Of a stretch of 64,000 bases of DNA, positions 35,299 to 44,653 are shown piece after piece. Under the pieces are notes generated by a model, which did not search any database, was not told the DNA's origin, and saw only the letters and a program-made list of their open reading frames with translations. Source of the stretch: an uncultured Acetatifactor sp. (lineage in GTDB: Bacteria; Bacillota; Clostridia; Lachnospirales; Lachnospiraceae); assembly GCA_910587555.1 (NCBI GenBank), contig CAJULV010000002.1:108689-172688 (forward strand), in the 5' to 3' direction. Position numbers and translations under genes: made by a program. Each line of letters begins with the position of its first letter. Within the stretch, counting starts at the first letter, position 1.

Positions 35299-36677
35299 TT
35301 CCCCTCCCCGCTTCCCGTGTTTCTCTCTGCCCCCGGCATCCTTCCCGCAATATCCCTATACACCTCTAACAGCCTGTCGTAATTTTTATCACGGTTATGC
35401 GTATTTTCCGCATGCCTTCCCGCGTTTCCGCAGAACATACGCCGCTTCTCAGGCTGCTCCCACATCTGCATCACCGCCGCCGCAAGGGCTTCCGCAATGC
35501 GCCCCAGTTCATCCTTCTCTCCCGCGGTTCCGGCGCCCGCCTTACCGCGTTCGTCAGGCATCACAAATCCCTTATACAGAATGCCGTCCTCTCCCTCCGT
35601 AAATATGTCGGGAATCCCTCCCACTGCCGCACAGACGCAGGGCATGCCCAGAAGCATGGCCTCCCCCAGGGAGTTGGGCGAATTTTCCAGTGCTGACGGG
35701 CACAGGAACAGGCTGCTCTTCAGGTATCTGTCCCGCATCTGCCCTGCGTTCATCTTTCCCAGAAAAATCACCTTTTCCTCCATCCCCCCGTCCCCAAGAA
35801 GCTTTCGAAGATATCTTCCGTAGGCGGATATCTTCAGCTTCTGCTTCAGTGTCCTGTAGTTCACCAGGCTGTTGCCCGCCACATAAACCCGTGCGTCAGG
35901 GTACTTTTCCAGAATCCGGGGCAGGGCCAGGAGTACATAATGGAGTCCTTTCAGCGGATAATCCCCCTGGCTTACAAATATGGAATGGGGAATGCAGTCC
36001 TCTTCCTTCCAGGCCGGCCCGTAAAATTCAGGCCGAAGCGTCTCGTTCATAAAATGATAGCGTGCATGGGGATTCCACTTTGCCGCGCTTTCCCTGTCCC
36101 ACTTCGTGCGCCCGGTCACGTTTCCTGCCAGGCTGATGCTCTCCCGCTCCATATTGCCCCGCAGCACAAATTTTTCCTGCTGCCGCCTCAGGCTGTCCCG
36201 CTTCAGCCAGTCCCGAAATGTGACTGATGACACCACCTGCTCCGGCAAATCCGCAAAATAGGCCTCCGCATACAGCGTACACAGGCCCTGCAGCCCCACC
36301 AGCAGCCTGTCCTTATCGGGAAAAATCCTGCACATAGCCAGGGTATGCGGATATTCCGTGCCAAAGCAATGTACGATGTCAGGCTTCACCTTATCAACGA
36401 TTTTTTTCAGGACAGGTTCCAGGTTTTCATCATATTTTTCCGGACAGCTCACATTTTCCGGAAAACCGTAGCAGCTCATAAAGGCAATCTCCTGCCCCTC
36501 CGGGTATTCATTTCCCTTCATCGGAAACGCCACTGACAGCCGGATTCCGTTCTCATGCCGCTTTTCCAGCAGTTCTCCCGCCAGCCCGCTGAGCCAGCCC
36601 TCCTTGTTGGAAGCTTCCATATGCAGCTGCCGCGCGATAACCGGCAGCACAATATTACACAGCCATAATACTTTCAT
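35295..36677 (-). CDS. GT4-family glycosyltransferase
   Basis: About 460 residues; the chosen start MKVLWLCNIVLP is the first with plausible homology, but the ribosome-binding site is poor and 36689 or 36707 are alternatives. The donor domain has IFVSQGDYPLKGLHYVLLAL, YPDARVYVAGNSLVNY and the E-x7-E motif in PSALENSPNSLGEAMLLGMP. The N-terminal half has DIVHCFGTEYPHTLAM. Builds part of the polysaccharide repeat unit. Confidence 0.87.
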   Translation of the reverse strand: MKVLWLCNIVLPVIARQLHMEASNKEGWLSGLAGELLEKRHENGIRLSVAFPMKGNEYPEGQEIAFMSCYGFPENVSCPEKYDENLEPVLKKIVDKVKPDIVHCFGTEYPHTLAMCRIFPDKDRLLVGLQGLCTLYAEAYFADLPEQVVSSVTFRDWLKRDSLRRQQEKFVLRGNMERESISLAGNVTGRTKWDRESAAKWNPHARYHFMNETLRPEFYGPAWKEEDCIPHSIFVSQGDYPLKGLHYVLLALPRILEKYPDARVYVAGNSLVNYRTLKQKLKISAYGRYLRKLLGDGGMEEKVIFLGKMNAGQMRDRYLKSSLFLCPSALENSPNSLGEAMLLGMPCVCAAVGGIPDIFTEGEDGILYKGFVMPDERGKAGAGTAGEKDELGRIAEALAAAVMQMWEQPEKRRMFCGNAGRHAENTHNRDKNYDRLLEVYRDIAGRMPGAERNTGSGEGK

Positions 36678-36770
36678 AGCAGTTTCCATGCCTTTCCGAT
36701 AATTCATATCCAGTACACCAATGCATTTATTCCCAAGTATACAGCACCTAATGCCCGCCCCCTTCTCACA

Positions 36771-37901
36771 TCAGTTGAAAATCCAGTTCAGATAGGGCAG
36801 CAGCCTGATATCAACCGCATACATGTCCCTCAAAAGCAATACAAAGTATCCTCCGAAGGCGCAGGCCACTCCTGCATGGCACAATCGGGACAGCCACCCC
36901 CGGGGCATCTCACCCAGCAGCCTGGGAAGCAGAAAAACCTGGGATATAATCATGTAATAGCCGACTCTGGAGACCTCCGGGATAAAAGCGCCGCAGCAAT
37001 ATACGGCCAGCCCCGCCAGGTTCAGAAAAAAATAAAAGCGGTTCACCCTGTCCTCACCCAGGCTCCGCTTGTAACAGAGCAGACAGAGTGCCAGTACACA
37101 GACACATTTTAATATGTTGGCATAGGAGAGCTGCCCGTTGTCAAAAGCGGAATTCCGATAAAAAGGATAGAAAAAAAAGATAATTTCCTTATATAAATCC
37201 TGGCAGAAAATCAATGTACACAGAAAAATACCGCCGGCAACATAATGCCGTCGTTTCAGCGAAGCCGACGCCAGAAATCCTGCCGTCAAATAGACCGGGA
37301 TGACCAGAAGCACGGACTTATGGAACATGGCCGCCGCCAATATCGCCAGAACAAATTTCCCGTACTCCCTCCGAAGCACATATTTCATGGAAAAAAGCGC
37401 AATGGCCAGCGCCAGATAATACCGCACGGAATTCAGGCTGTTAAAATAATAGCCGCCTGTCATCAGCAGATACAGGGAAAAAGCAAAGTAACTTCCCTGC
37501 TCATACAGCGCCTTTACAAAGAAAAACACCGTTATTATGGAAAAAAGCGCAAATATATACAGATATTCGTCATATCCGAAGATGTCCTGCATCCACTTTA
37601 CAATATAGTTGAAGCCTATTTCCGAGGACACATGCCTCTCCTGGGCAATCAGCTTAAAATTATCCCGATACACCCAGTAATCATTGCCCACCGCAATCCT
37701 GCAGGCAGATACCCCTGTCAGCAGGCAATATATGGCAAAGGCGGCAATCCGGTTTCTGGCCTGCTGCCGTTCACAGGGGCGGCTTCCGAATGCCCTGCCG
37801 CCCCGGATGGCCTGCGGCACATAATCCCCGTTCTCCACAAACAACCCCAAAGCCACCGTCACTATCGTCAATGTGATGTAAACCAAAGCACTCCACTCCA
37901 T
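36771..37901 (-). CDS. EpsG-family polysaccharide polymerase
   Basis: A 376-residue polytopic protein; the ATG at 37901 follows GGGGAGG. About ten helices are visible. After helix 2 it carries the EpsG-like stretch VSACRIAVGNDYWVYRDNFK and SSEIGFNYIVKW near residues 60-100, then YYFNSLNSVRYYLALAIALF near 150, which matches the R-Y-x-A pattern of EpsG/Wzy-type polymerases. It likely links repeat units outside the membrane. It is the only polymerase candidate in the locus. Confidence 0.85.
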   Translation of the reverse strand: MEWSALVYITLTIVTVALGLFVENGDYVPQAIRGGRAFGSRPCERQQARNRIAAFAIYCLLTGVSACRIAVGNDYWVYRDNFKLIAQERHVSSEIGFNYIVKWMQDIFGYDEYLYIFALFSIITVFFFVKALYEQGSYFAFSLYLLMTGGYYFNSLNSVRYYLALAIALFSMKYVLRREYGKFVLAILAAAMFHKSVLLVIPVYLTAGFLASASLKRRHYVAGGIFLCTLIFCQDLYKEIIFFFYPFYRNSAFDNGQLSYANILKCVCVLALCLLCYKRSLGEDRVNRFYFFLNLAGLAVYCCGAFIPEVSRVGYYMIISQVFLLPRLLGEMPRGWLSRLCHAGVACAFGGYFVLLLRDMYAVDIRLLPYLNWIFN

Positions 37902-38113
37902 GCCAACCTCCCCGCATTGCCGCCTGCCGGGCTTTCCTCCCTGCATCTTCTCCGGCACCGTCTCCCTGCCGGGCTTTCCGCTTCCCCCATATGTTTTCCT
38001 GGCTTCCGGCCGCTGATTCCTGTCTCCGGAAACGATTCTCCAGCCATGGCAGCTTGTCCGACAACCGTTTTGACCGCTCAGCGATAATGCCGCCGCGGAA
38101 AACAGTCCGCCTT

Positions 38114-38893
38114 TTACAATCTGAGGCTCTCATCTCCTGCCTTCATCCACCGGAAAGCCTGTCTCACCGGCACCTCCGCACACAGCGTCCCCCTGTGAAC
38201 CAGAAGAAACCGCAGCGCCATAATCATGTCCAGCCTGCCGTAGAGATGCCTGTACAGCACCCCCTTATCTCTGAAAAACTTCTCATTATAACCTTCAAAC
38301 CATGTGGACTCCCCCGCTTTCTCCTCCGCAATGGTAACCGGAGCCGTATACACGATATATCCTTCATCTATAAACGCTTTTAAAAACAAACTATCCTCGC
38401 CGCTGCCGTATCTGGCGCCGCCTCCGAACAGAAGGGAAAAGGTTACCCCGGAACGCAGCAGGCTTTCCCGGCGCACCGCAAAGCTTACCGCCCCGTATCT
38501 GCCGCAGTTATACCAATGCACCTTTTTCCGTTCCGTGATATGATAGGTTTTGCGGCTCTCTTCCACTATAACATTAAAAAGTATCATATCTGCATCAGGA
38601 TTTTGAACAAATTCGGCTGCAACCGCCTCCGCATACCCCGGCCTGTAAACCAGATCGCCGTCCGAAAACAGGCAGATATCGCCCTCCGCCCGCAGAATCG
38701 CCTCGTTCCTGCTTCTTCCCACGCCCCTGTCCGGAAAGGAATAAAAGCGAATCCGGTGCCCTGACACTTCCTTCTCCTCATAATCCAGCCTGTCGCACTG
38801 GTTGATGATCACCGCGTCCGAATCCAGCCCCATACGGTGTATCAGCGCATCCGGCTCCTCATGCATTACCGATGCCAGAACCTCTACCTTCAT
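38114..38893 (-). CDS. GT2-like glycosyltransferase
   Basis: A 259-residue soluble protein with GAGGAGG before the ATG. The N-terminus (MKVEVLASVMHEEPDALIHR) and the core FPDRGVGRSRNEAILRAEGD with DICLFSDGDLVY fit a GT-A fold; Asp residues in FSDGD are the metal-binding candidates. It lacks the second half of many GT2 enzymes and is compact. The 212-bp gap to the EpsG start shows no feature. Confidence 0.85.
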   Translation of the reverse strand: MKVEVLASVMHEEPDALIHRMGLDSDAVIINQCDRLDYEEKEVSGHRIRFYSFPDRGVGRSRNEAILRAEGDICLFSDGDLVYRPGYAEAVAAEFVQNPDADMILFNVIVEESRKTYHITERKKVHWYNCGRYGAVSFAVRRESLLRSGVTFSLLFGGGARYGSGEDSLFLKAFIDEGYIVYTAPVTIAEEKAGESTWFEGYNEKFFRDKGVLYRHLYGRLDMIMALRFLLVHRGTLCAEVPVRQAFRWMKAGDESLRL

Positions 38894-38983
38894 AAGCCAT
38901 CCTCCTCTTCCTTAGTCTCCATCCGGCTTCCCTGCCATGGTCACCGCCGTTTCCGTCCTCCGAAAATGTCCGCGGACTGCCTG

Positions 38984-40171
38984 TCACCTTTCCTCGGCAG
39001 CCCGCCCCCGTCCTGTTCTCCCGAAATAATAACGGCGAATCAGCTTTTCGTCCGCTTCCCAGAGGATAGCGGCCGTCACCTCACAGTCCTGCTGCTGCAG
39101 GTATTCCAGCACATACTCCAGCTTCCTGCCCCCGTGGCAGCCGGCCTTCACTGCCAGCAGAATGCCTGACGCCTCGCGGAGTACATCACAGTTTTCCGGC
39201 TGCGTCAGGGGGGAAGCTGCCGCAAACCAGGAGGAATCCACCGTTTCCGGGCATCGCTCACGCAGTCCGGCAAGAACCTCCTCCGGCTTCATGTCCTCCT
39301 GTACCGTGCAGACCGCCACTCCGCGTTTCCCGTTTTTCTGCTCCCGGCCCTTCCGGGCTGCGTCCTCACGCCCTTTCCGTTCCGGCGCCAGGTCCCCGCC
39401 ATCATGTTTTTCGCCGAAAAAATACCGCATATTCTGCTTCAGCCCCGGACTCTCCAAGGTCCCCGCCGCCTTCAGCCCATACCGCTTCCAGACAGTCGAC
39501 GGCAGCCAGATCCCGTCATCACCGGTTTCCTTCAGAAGCAGGGCAATCACCGCAAAAAAGCATGACAGCACCGCGCTGAGGGCTGCCGCCCTGCCGACAC
39601 GGACATCGGGAATGATTTCCTCCGCCCTGCCCGCGTCTATCACGGAGACAGATCTAATCTCCTGCAGCGTAAAATCCTTCGTCATCACCTCGTCCACGGC
39701 CCGCAGGATTCTTTCCGCTTCTGCGGGATCCTCTGCAGTGACCGTGACCGCAGGCACCCTCAGGTCAGACCACACAAACGCTTCCATGCCTTCTCCCGAT
39801 GCCTGCTCCGGAAATCCCCCGCTGCCGCCAAGGCGGGACTGCAGCATTTCCTGAAATGCCCCTGACTGCAGATAAGTATTCCATGTCATCGCATTGATAT
39901 AGCTTGTCTGCAGCTCCGCCTCGCTGGCTACATTATAATCCACTCTGTACACAGAGGTTGCCGCAAACAACCGCTGGTCCCGCAGCAGGACATTTTTTAC
40001 ATAGTATCCCCCGCCGAAGGCCGCCGTACCCAGAACCGTCACCAGAGCGATTAACGGCAGCCTGTGCAGCATTCGCAGCACCGTCAGGCGCAGGTCAAAT
40101 GGTTCTCTGCCGTAGTGCCCTTTCCAAAAACGTCCCTCTCCCTGCGGCATAGCCGATTCTTTCCCTGTCAT
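38984..40171 (-). CDS. Wzz/CapA-like chain-length co-polymerase
   Basis: A 395-residue membrane protein. One helix near residue 40 (LPLIALVTVLGTAAFGGGYY) and another near 200 (AAALSAVLSCFFAVIALLLK) bracket an extracellular domain of about 145 residues, the layout of polysaccharide co-polymerases. The long C-terminal cytoplasmic part (225-395) lacks Walker motifs, so no tyrosine-kinase activity is expected. The start overlaps the stop of the glycosyl-phosphotransferase gene by four bases. Confidence 0.78.
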   Translation of the reverse strand: MTGKESAMPQGEGRFWKGHYGREPFDLRLTVLRMLHRLPLIALVTVLGTAAFGGGYYVKNVLLRDQRLFAATSVYRVDYNVASEAELQTSYINAMTWNTYLQSGAFQEMLQSRLGGSGGFPEQASGEGMEAFVWSDLRVPAVTVTAEDPAEAERILRAVDEVMTKDFTLQEIRSVSVIDAGRAEEIIPDVRVGRAAALSAVLSCFFAVIALLLKETGDDGIWLPSTVWKRYGLKAAGTLESPGLKQNMRYFFGEKHDGGDLAPERKGREDAARKGREQKNGKRGVAVCTVQEDMKPEEVLAGLRERCPETVDSSWFAAASPLTQPENCDVLREASGILLAVKAGCHGGRKLEYVLEYLQQQDCEVTAAILWEADEKLIRRYYFGRTGRGRAAEER

Positions 40172-41628
40172 TCTTCGTCCTTCCTGCCCTGTGCCTCCAT
40201 CTTTTTCCGTTTTTCTTCCCGCAGGGCCGTAATCTGCTCATCCTCTATCCCCTCGGTGCTGTCCGGCCAGAACAGGATCTTCAGCGTCAGCAGCATCAGC
40301 TTGAGATCCAGCCACAGGGAATAGTTTTCAATATAAGTCAGGTCTAGCTTCAGTTTATCATATGGGGTAGTGTTGTATTTCCCGTATACCTGCGCAAAGC
40401 CTGCCAGCCCCGCCTTTACTTTCATGCGATACGCAAATTCCGGCATGACCTCCAGATACCGGGCTATGATTTCCGGCCGCTCCGGCCTGGGACCGATAAA
40501 GGACATATCCCCCCGCAGAATATTAATCAACTGGGGAAGCTCATCAATCCTGCATTTTCGGATAAATTTACCGATGGGCGTGATGCGGCTGTCGTTTTTG
40601 CCCGCAAGCCTTGCCACACCGTCTTTCTCCGCGTCCGTTTTCATGCTGCGGAACTTCAGGATATGGAACTCCCGCTGGTCCAGCGTGCAGCGAACCTGCT
40701 TGTACAATATGGGTCCTCCGTCATACAGCTTGATCAGAACGGCCGTAACCAGCATAAACGGAAACGCAAACACCAGCAAAACCAGCGCGCATATAATGTC
40801 GATTGCCCGTTTCATGAAGCGCTGCTCCACGGAAAGGCTGTATTCCCGAGTGAGAAGCATGGGACTGTCAAATACGTGGAGTTCTTCCGCTCCCATTAGA
40901 ATGACATCCGTAATCTTCGGCAGCAGGTACACCCGGATAGAGTGGCCGTAGCAGAATTTAATCAGCGGCGTCCTCTCCTCCACCGATATATCACCCATCA
41001 GCACCGCATTGCATTCTCCCTCCTCATAGAGCTTCAGAATGGAATTGCTGACCGTCTCGAAACCTTCCCCTGCGTGTATGGTTCTGGTAATGACATATTT
41101 GTCTTTGCGGCTCTCAAACTTGGCGCAGGTTCTTTCAATAGGCCTGTCCCCATGAATCAGCAGCAGCTTTCGCGGCGGAAATATAAACCTGTAAATACGG
41201 TTGGCAATATTAATGTAAATAATAATAGCCATCGTCTGCGTCACCGTCATAAATATGAAAATATGGGGGACAAACAGCTGGGCAGCCATTACGGACAGTT
41301 CTCCGTAAATAAATACATTGGCCATTAATGTGGCAAAAACCTGTGAAAAAATCACTTCCACATTCTTCAGATATCCCAGCCGCATCCCCCCGTACATAGA
41401 TGAGAGCAGAAACAGAACAACGCCGTAAATGGTTATTTCCAGCATATTGCCTTTAAACCAGAGCTTCTGCAGACCTTCCACCACACTGCCGCGAAAGTGA
41501 TACATCCAGCAATATGCAAACACGCCCACTTCCAACCCGATACAGATTGCCGTCAGTCCTAAATTGATCAGCCGCTTAAAGCTTTCCCGCTTCTGCAGCT
41601 TCCTTTTTTCGCTGGTATTCAACTTCAA
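40168..41628 (-). CDS. Polyprenyl-phosphate sugar phosphotransferase (initiating enzyme)
   Basis: A 486-residue protein. A TTG at 41628 with AGGAGG eight bases upstream is preferred to the longer frame from GTG 41655. Four to five N-terminal helices (to about residue 155) and a central domain precede one further helix (DIICALVLLVFAFPFML near 280). The C-terminal catalytic domain has LYDGGPILYKQVRC, RSMKTDAEKDGVARLAGKND, RKCRIDELPQLINILRGDMS and GPRPERPEI, signature of the WbaP/PglC family. Moves a sugar phosphate to undecaprenyl phosphate and so starts repeat-unit assembly. Confidence 0.93.
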   Translation of the reverse strand: MKLNTSEKRKLQKRESFKRLINLGLTAICIGLEVGVFAYCWMYHFRGSVVEGLQKLWFKGNMLEITIYGVVLFLLSSMYGGMRLGYLKNVEVIFSQVFATLMANVFIYGELSVMAAQLFVPHIFIFMTVTQTMAIIIYINIANRIYRFIFPPRKLLLIHGDRPIERTCAKFESRKDKYVITRTIHAGEGFETVSNSILKLYEEGECNAVLMGDISVEERTPLIKFCYGHSIRVYLLPKITDVILMGAEELHVFDSPMLLTREYSLSVEQRFMKRAIDIICALVLLVFAFPFMLVTAVLIKLYDGGPILYKQVRCTLDQREFHILKFRSMKTDAEKDGVARLAGKNDSRITPIGKFIRKCRIDELPQLINILRGDMSFIGPRPERPEIIARYLEVMPEFAYRMKVKAGLAGFAQVYGKYNTTPYDKLKLDLTYIENYSLWLDLKLMLLTLKILFWPDSTEGIEDEQITALREEKRKKMEAQGRKDEE

Positions 41629-41656
41629 TTTTGTATTCCTCCTATATATAGCCACT

Positions 41657-41778
41657 GTGCCTTTGTGAACCCTGCCTTTTCATAATCACCGCGCCTTCGT
41701 GACCCTTCCTTCTCATAATCGCTGCGCCTTCGTGGCCCTTCCTCCTTATAATCGCTGCGCCGGCGGCACACGCCCTCC
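41657..41778. repeat. 33-bp intergenic tandem repeat
   Basis: GCGCCTTCGTG recurs at 41691 and 41724, with degenerate copies at 41657 and 41757. The unit includes CATAATCGCT. It fills the gap between the initiating transferase and a GT2 gene. The period is a multiple of three, but a reading frame across it (41642-41875) overlaps a real gene and is not convincing. Confidence 0.85.
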
Positions 41779-42537
41779 TTATATGCGCCGTTTCACTGCC
41801 CTGATTGCCCAGAAGCAGAAGTGATATACGCTCCGCGGCAGACTCAAGCCTTCCGATCTGCGGTACAGATTCCATATGCGGCGGATGGCCTCCATTTTAT
41901 TGGAAGAAAGGCTCTTCGCCGGACGGCGGTATCTCGCCAGGTTCTCATCCAGCCCGTAGGCGGTATACCCTTCCCGCAGGACCCGGAACCACAGTGCGGT
42001 GTCTTCGCTCTTTACAGCAGGCATTTCCAGCAGCTTCCTGCTGATTTTCTCCGTATCAAACATTACCGTGGTAGTAAAAATTGTGGTATTGCCCAATGCC
42101 TGTCTGTAGTGAAGTGTCTCAGGCACATGGACCACCCTTCCGCTGCCTCTGCCCTGCTCGTCCGCAAATTCATATCCCGTAAACACAAAGGCGGCGTCCT
42201 TCTCCTTCATATAAGCCAGCTCCCGCTCCAGCTTTTCCGGCACCCACAGGTCATCCGCGTCCAGATAAGCAATATACCTTCCTTTAGCTTCCTGCAGTCC
42301 CCGGTTCCTTGCCCGGGCTGCCCCCTGATTGGACGGCTGCCGGATAAGGCAGATCCTGGGGTCCCGCGTGTTGTCCATATACCGTTTTATAGCTTTCAAT
42401 GTACCGTCTGTTCCGCAGTCATCCACCAACAGCAGTTCCCAGTCCTCATAGGTCTGGGCAGCTACGCACGCAATGGTTTCCTCTATATATTTTTCCGCAT
42501 TGTACACAGGCACAATGATGCTGATCAGTTCGTCCAT
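41779..42537 (-). CDS. GT2 glycosyltransferase
   Basis: A 252-residue protein; the start at 42537 has AGAGGAG before it. It begins MDELISIIVPVYNAEKYIEE and has LLLVDDCGTDGTLKAIKRYM and the DxD motif in IAYLDADDLWVPEKLEREL. Likely adds the first or second sugar after the initiating transferase encoded downstream. The C-terminus reaches into the repeat region. Confidence 0.92.
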   Translation of the reverse strand: MDELISIIVPVYNAEKYIEETIACVAAQTYEDWELLLVDDCGTDGTLKAIKRYMDNTRDPRICLIRQPSNQGAARARNRGLQEAKGRYIAYLDADDLWVPEKLERELAYMKEKDAAFVFTGYEFADEQGRGSGRVVHVPETLHYRQALGNTTIFTTTVMFDTEKISRKLLEMPAVKSEDTALWFRVLREGYTAYGLDENLARYRRPAKSLSSNKMEAIRRIWNLYRRSEGLSLPRSVYHFCFWAIRAVKRRI

Positions 42538-42603
42538 ACTGCTCCTCTTCAGAATCTCTCCATTGTAGCAAAACAACTGTATCAAAGCAGCCGTATCTGT
42601 CCG

Positions 42604-43473
42604 TCACGGCGCGCCCTCCTGCCTAACCGCGAACAGATAATAGCCTTCCAGTGCCTCCGCGCTCACTCCAAGTACCTTTTCCATACGCTCCACCAGTTCG
42701 TCGGAAGACTCCCCTGTAATCATAATGCAGTTAACCCCCTGTTCCAGTGCCGCCTGCACACATGCTTCCAAGGTAATCACATGGCCTGTTTCTTCCGGCG
42801 GACTGGCCTCCGCGTCCGTCTCTCCCGTCATACTCAGCTCTTCCATCCACCGTTCCATCATAACGATATCTTCATTATATAGGTCATATGAATACGCGTC
42901 CAAAAAACCGTCCCAGATATTTCTGCCGTAGGGAAGCAGGATACCCGCATCCTTCTCTCTGGCATATTCCATAATCTCCCTGGGCGCCCACAGGCAAATC
43001 CGTTCTCCGGAATGCGCTGCGGAAAGCTGTTCCACCACGGAATAAGCCCTGAGCCGTTCCTCCTTCCGCGCTTCCCTGTCCCATGCCCTTCCGCCCAGGC
43101 TGCCGCAGAGCAGGAGCAGTACCGTCAAAGCCAAGGTTACGGTCAGGACCTTCCTCCACGCTCCGGCATTCCCAGCACGATATTCCGTCCAGAACACCGT
43201 CAGTCCGTAGGCAATCACCGCCGTCACCGGCACCAGACTCCAAATCCACTCATAATTATAAAACTTCGTCTGGTATCCCATCAGCACGGCTGCCGTCACC
43301 GGAAAAATACAGCAGGCCGCCATGACGGAAGTGTACACAAGCAGCGTCTTCTGCTCCTTTTGTTTTCTGCCGAACCACAGGAAAAGCAGCACCGCCATCA
43401 GCAGCACCGGTAATTTCCCCTTATCCGTATAGCCTGTCCACCCGGACCATGCATTATAAAGATATTCCGCCAT
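42604..43473 (-). CDS. Membrane protein of unknown function
   Basis: A 289-residue protein. About four helices occupy residues 20-140 (VLLMAVLLFLWFG, AACCIFPVTAAVLMG, VPVTAVIAYGLTVFW, LTVTLALTVLLLLCG). A soluble C-terminal half of about 150 residues follows, with LWAPREIMEYAREKDAGILL and CIMITGESSDELVERMEKVL. The architecture looks like the C-terminal half of a larger GT-C-type protein. It follows the 316-residue membrane gene by 50 bp, so the two may act as one split system. Confidence 0.65.
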   Translation of the reverse strand: MAEYLYNAWSGWTGYTDKGKLPVLLMAVLLFLWFGRKQKEQKTLLVYTSVMAACCIFPVTAAVLMGYQTKFYNYEWIWSLVPVTAVIAYGLTVFWTEYRAGNAGAWRKVLTVTLALTVLLLLCGSLGGRAWDREARKEERLRAYSVVEQLSAAHSGERICLWAPREIMEYAREKDAGILLPYGRNIWDGFLDAYSYDLYNEDIVMMERWMEELSMTGETDAEASPPEETGHVITLEACVQAALEQGVNCIMITGESSDELVERMEKVLGVSAEALEGYYLFAVRQEGAP

Positions 43474-43523
43474 TTTTCCCTCTTAATCTCATATTGTATT
43501 CCGCCGCATGCGCCGGAATACGT

Positions 43524-44474
43524 TTACACCGGAGTCTGCACCTGTGATTTTCTGTCTTTTGCGGCAGCCGTCCCGCTTTTTCCGCCGCAGCGCTGCAGAA
43601 TCCCCAAGGCCAGCAGAAACGGCAGGCAGACGCCGCAGCCGTATAGTGTCCATACAATACAGGCCTCCGCCGGAATGCACAATACTGCCCAAAACCACTT
43701 TTTTCGAATGCAAAGCGAAAGAAGCCAGGGAAGAAGAACCAAATTCCGGATAGTAACCCCCATCCATCCTCCGCATAGCAGCTGAAATCCGTCTACTCCG
43801 GCCTGGTACGCCCCCACCCACATCAGCAATGACACAACCGTCATAAAGGAGGCTCGCTTTTCCCTGTAAGCCTTCTCCCCTGCCTTGGGAAACAGCGAAA
43901 CCGCCAGCATGGCAAATGCCGTATAACTGCTTATAAGCGTCACCACGGGAATCACCTTCCATACCATATCTGCAGGTGACATTCCTGTCATTTTTGACAG
44001 ACCCGCATAAAGCGTGGGAAGACACAGTACTTTAAGTCTGAGCGGTATCCCCCCGGTATATGGCAGCCCTGTCATGGGATTCACCTGATAAACCCCATCC
44101 GTCTCCAGAATGCTTCCCACTGTCTCCACTGTCATATCTCCCTGGCGGTAATTCGAATCTCCCATGCAGATAAATGCCAGCTGTGACAGGAATATCAGTG
44201 TAAATACCGCGTACAGACAGCATTCTGTCCTGCTCTGAAAGCGGAACTTCCCGGCAGGCGCGTCGTCCCCGCTCCCCGAAAGACGCTTTCCCGAACGGAT
44301 TCCGTAAAACAGCACGCCGCATACCGGCACGGCACACACAAGTCCGCCAAGAACCATGGCACACCTGCCAAAACTCCATCCAAAAACCGCGGCGGCCAGA
44401 TGTACAGCAGCAGCCGCTCCAATGATAACAATCTCTCCCGCAATCAGGTTATCGCCAAACAATCCTCTTTTCAC
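43524..44474 (-). CDS. Membrane protein of unknown function
   Basis: A 316-residue protein with a GTG start at 44474. About eight helices are visible. An extracytoplasmic loop near residues 110-160 contains CMGDSNYRQGDMTVETVGSI and QVNPMTGLPYTGG, which recalls the acceptor loop of GT-C transferases. Ends with a basic tail. With the next gene (42604-43473) it may represent a single GT-C protein encoded by two frames. Confidence 0.65.
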   Translation of the reverse strand: MKRGLFGDNLIAGEIVIIGAAAAVHLAAAVFGWSFGRCAMVLGGLVCAVPVCGVLFYGIRSGKRLSGSGDDAPAGKFRFQSRTECCLYAVFTLIFLSQLAFICMGDSNYRQGDMTVETVGSILETDGVYQVNPMTGLPYTGGIPLRLKVLCLPTLYAGLSKMTGMSPADMVWKVIPVVTLISSYTAFAMLAVSLFPKAGEKAYREKRASFMTVVSLLMWVGAYQAGVDGFQLLCGGWMGVTIRNLVLLPWLLSLCIRKKWFWAVLCIPAEACIVWTLYGCGVCLPFLLALGILQRCGGKSGTAAAKDRKSQVQTPV

Positions 44475-44570
44475 GTCCGCCGCCCCTTCGCAAATTATGC
44501 CTGTATTTTCCCTATACTATCATTTTTTCCAGAATAAGGTCATTTTATCATATTTATCCAATTAAGTCCA

Positions 44571-44603
44571 TAAAAGCAGCCGGATTTCATCTGGCTGCTT
44601 TTA
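44571..44603 (-). terminator. Intrinsic terminator after the Spo0A-domain gene
   Basis: Perfect 11-bp arms TAAAAGCAGCC / GGCTGCTTTTA with an 11-base loop; the stem ends in TTTTA on both strands, so it may work in both directions. Confidence 0.85.
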
Positions 44604-44653
44604 TTCCCGCAGTTAGAAGCAAGTCTGTCTCCTGTTGCCTCTTTCGTATATTT

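Noticed and set aside
41642..41875. 77-codon minus-strand frame with 11-residue repeats
   Set aside because: It overlaps the 3' end of a GT2 gene and its repeats simply reflect the 33-bp DNA repeat.
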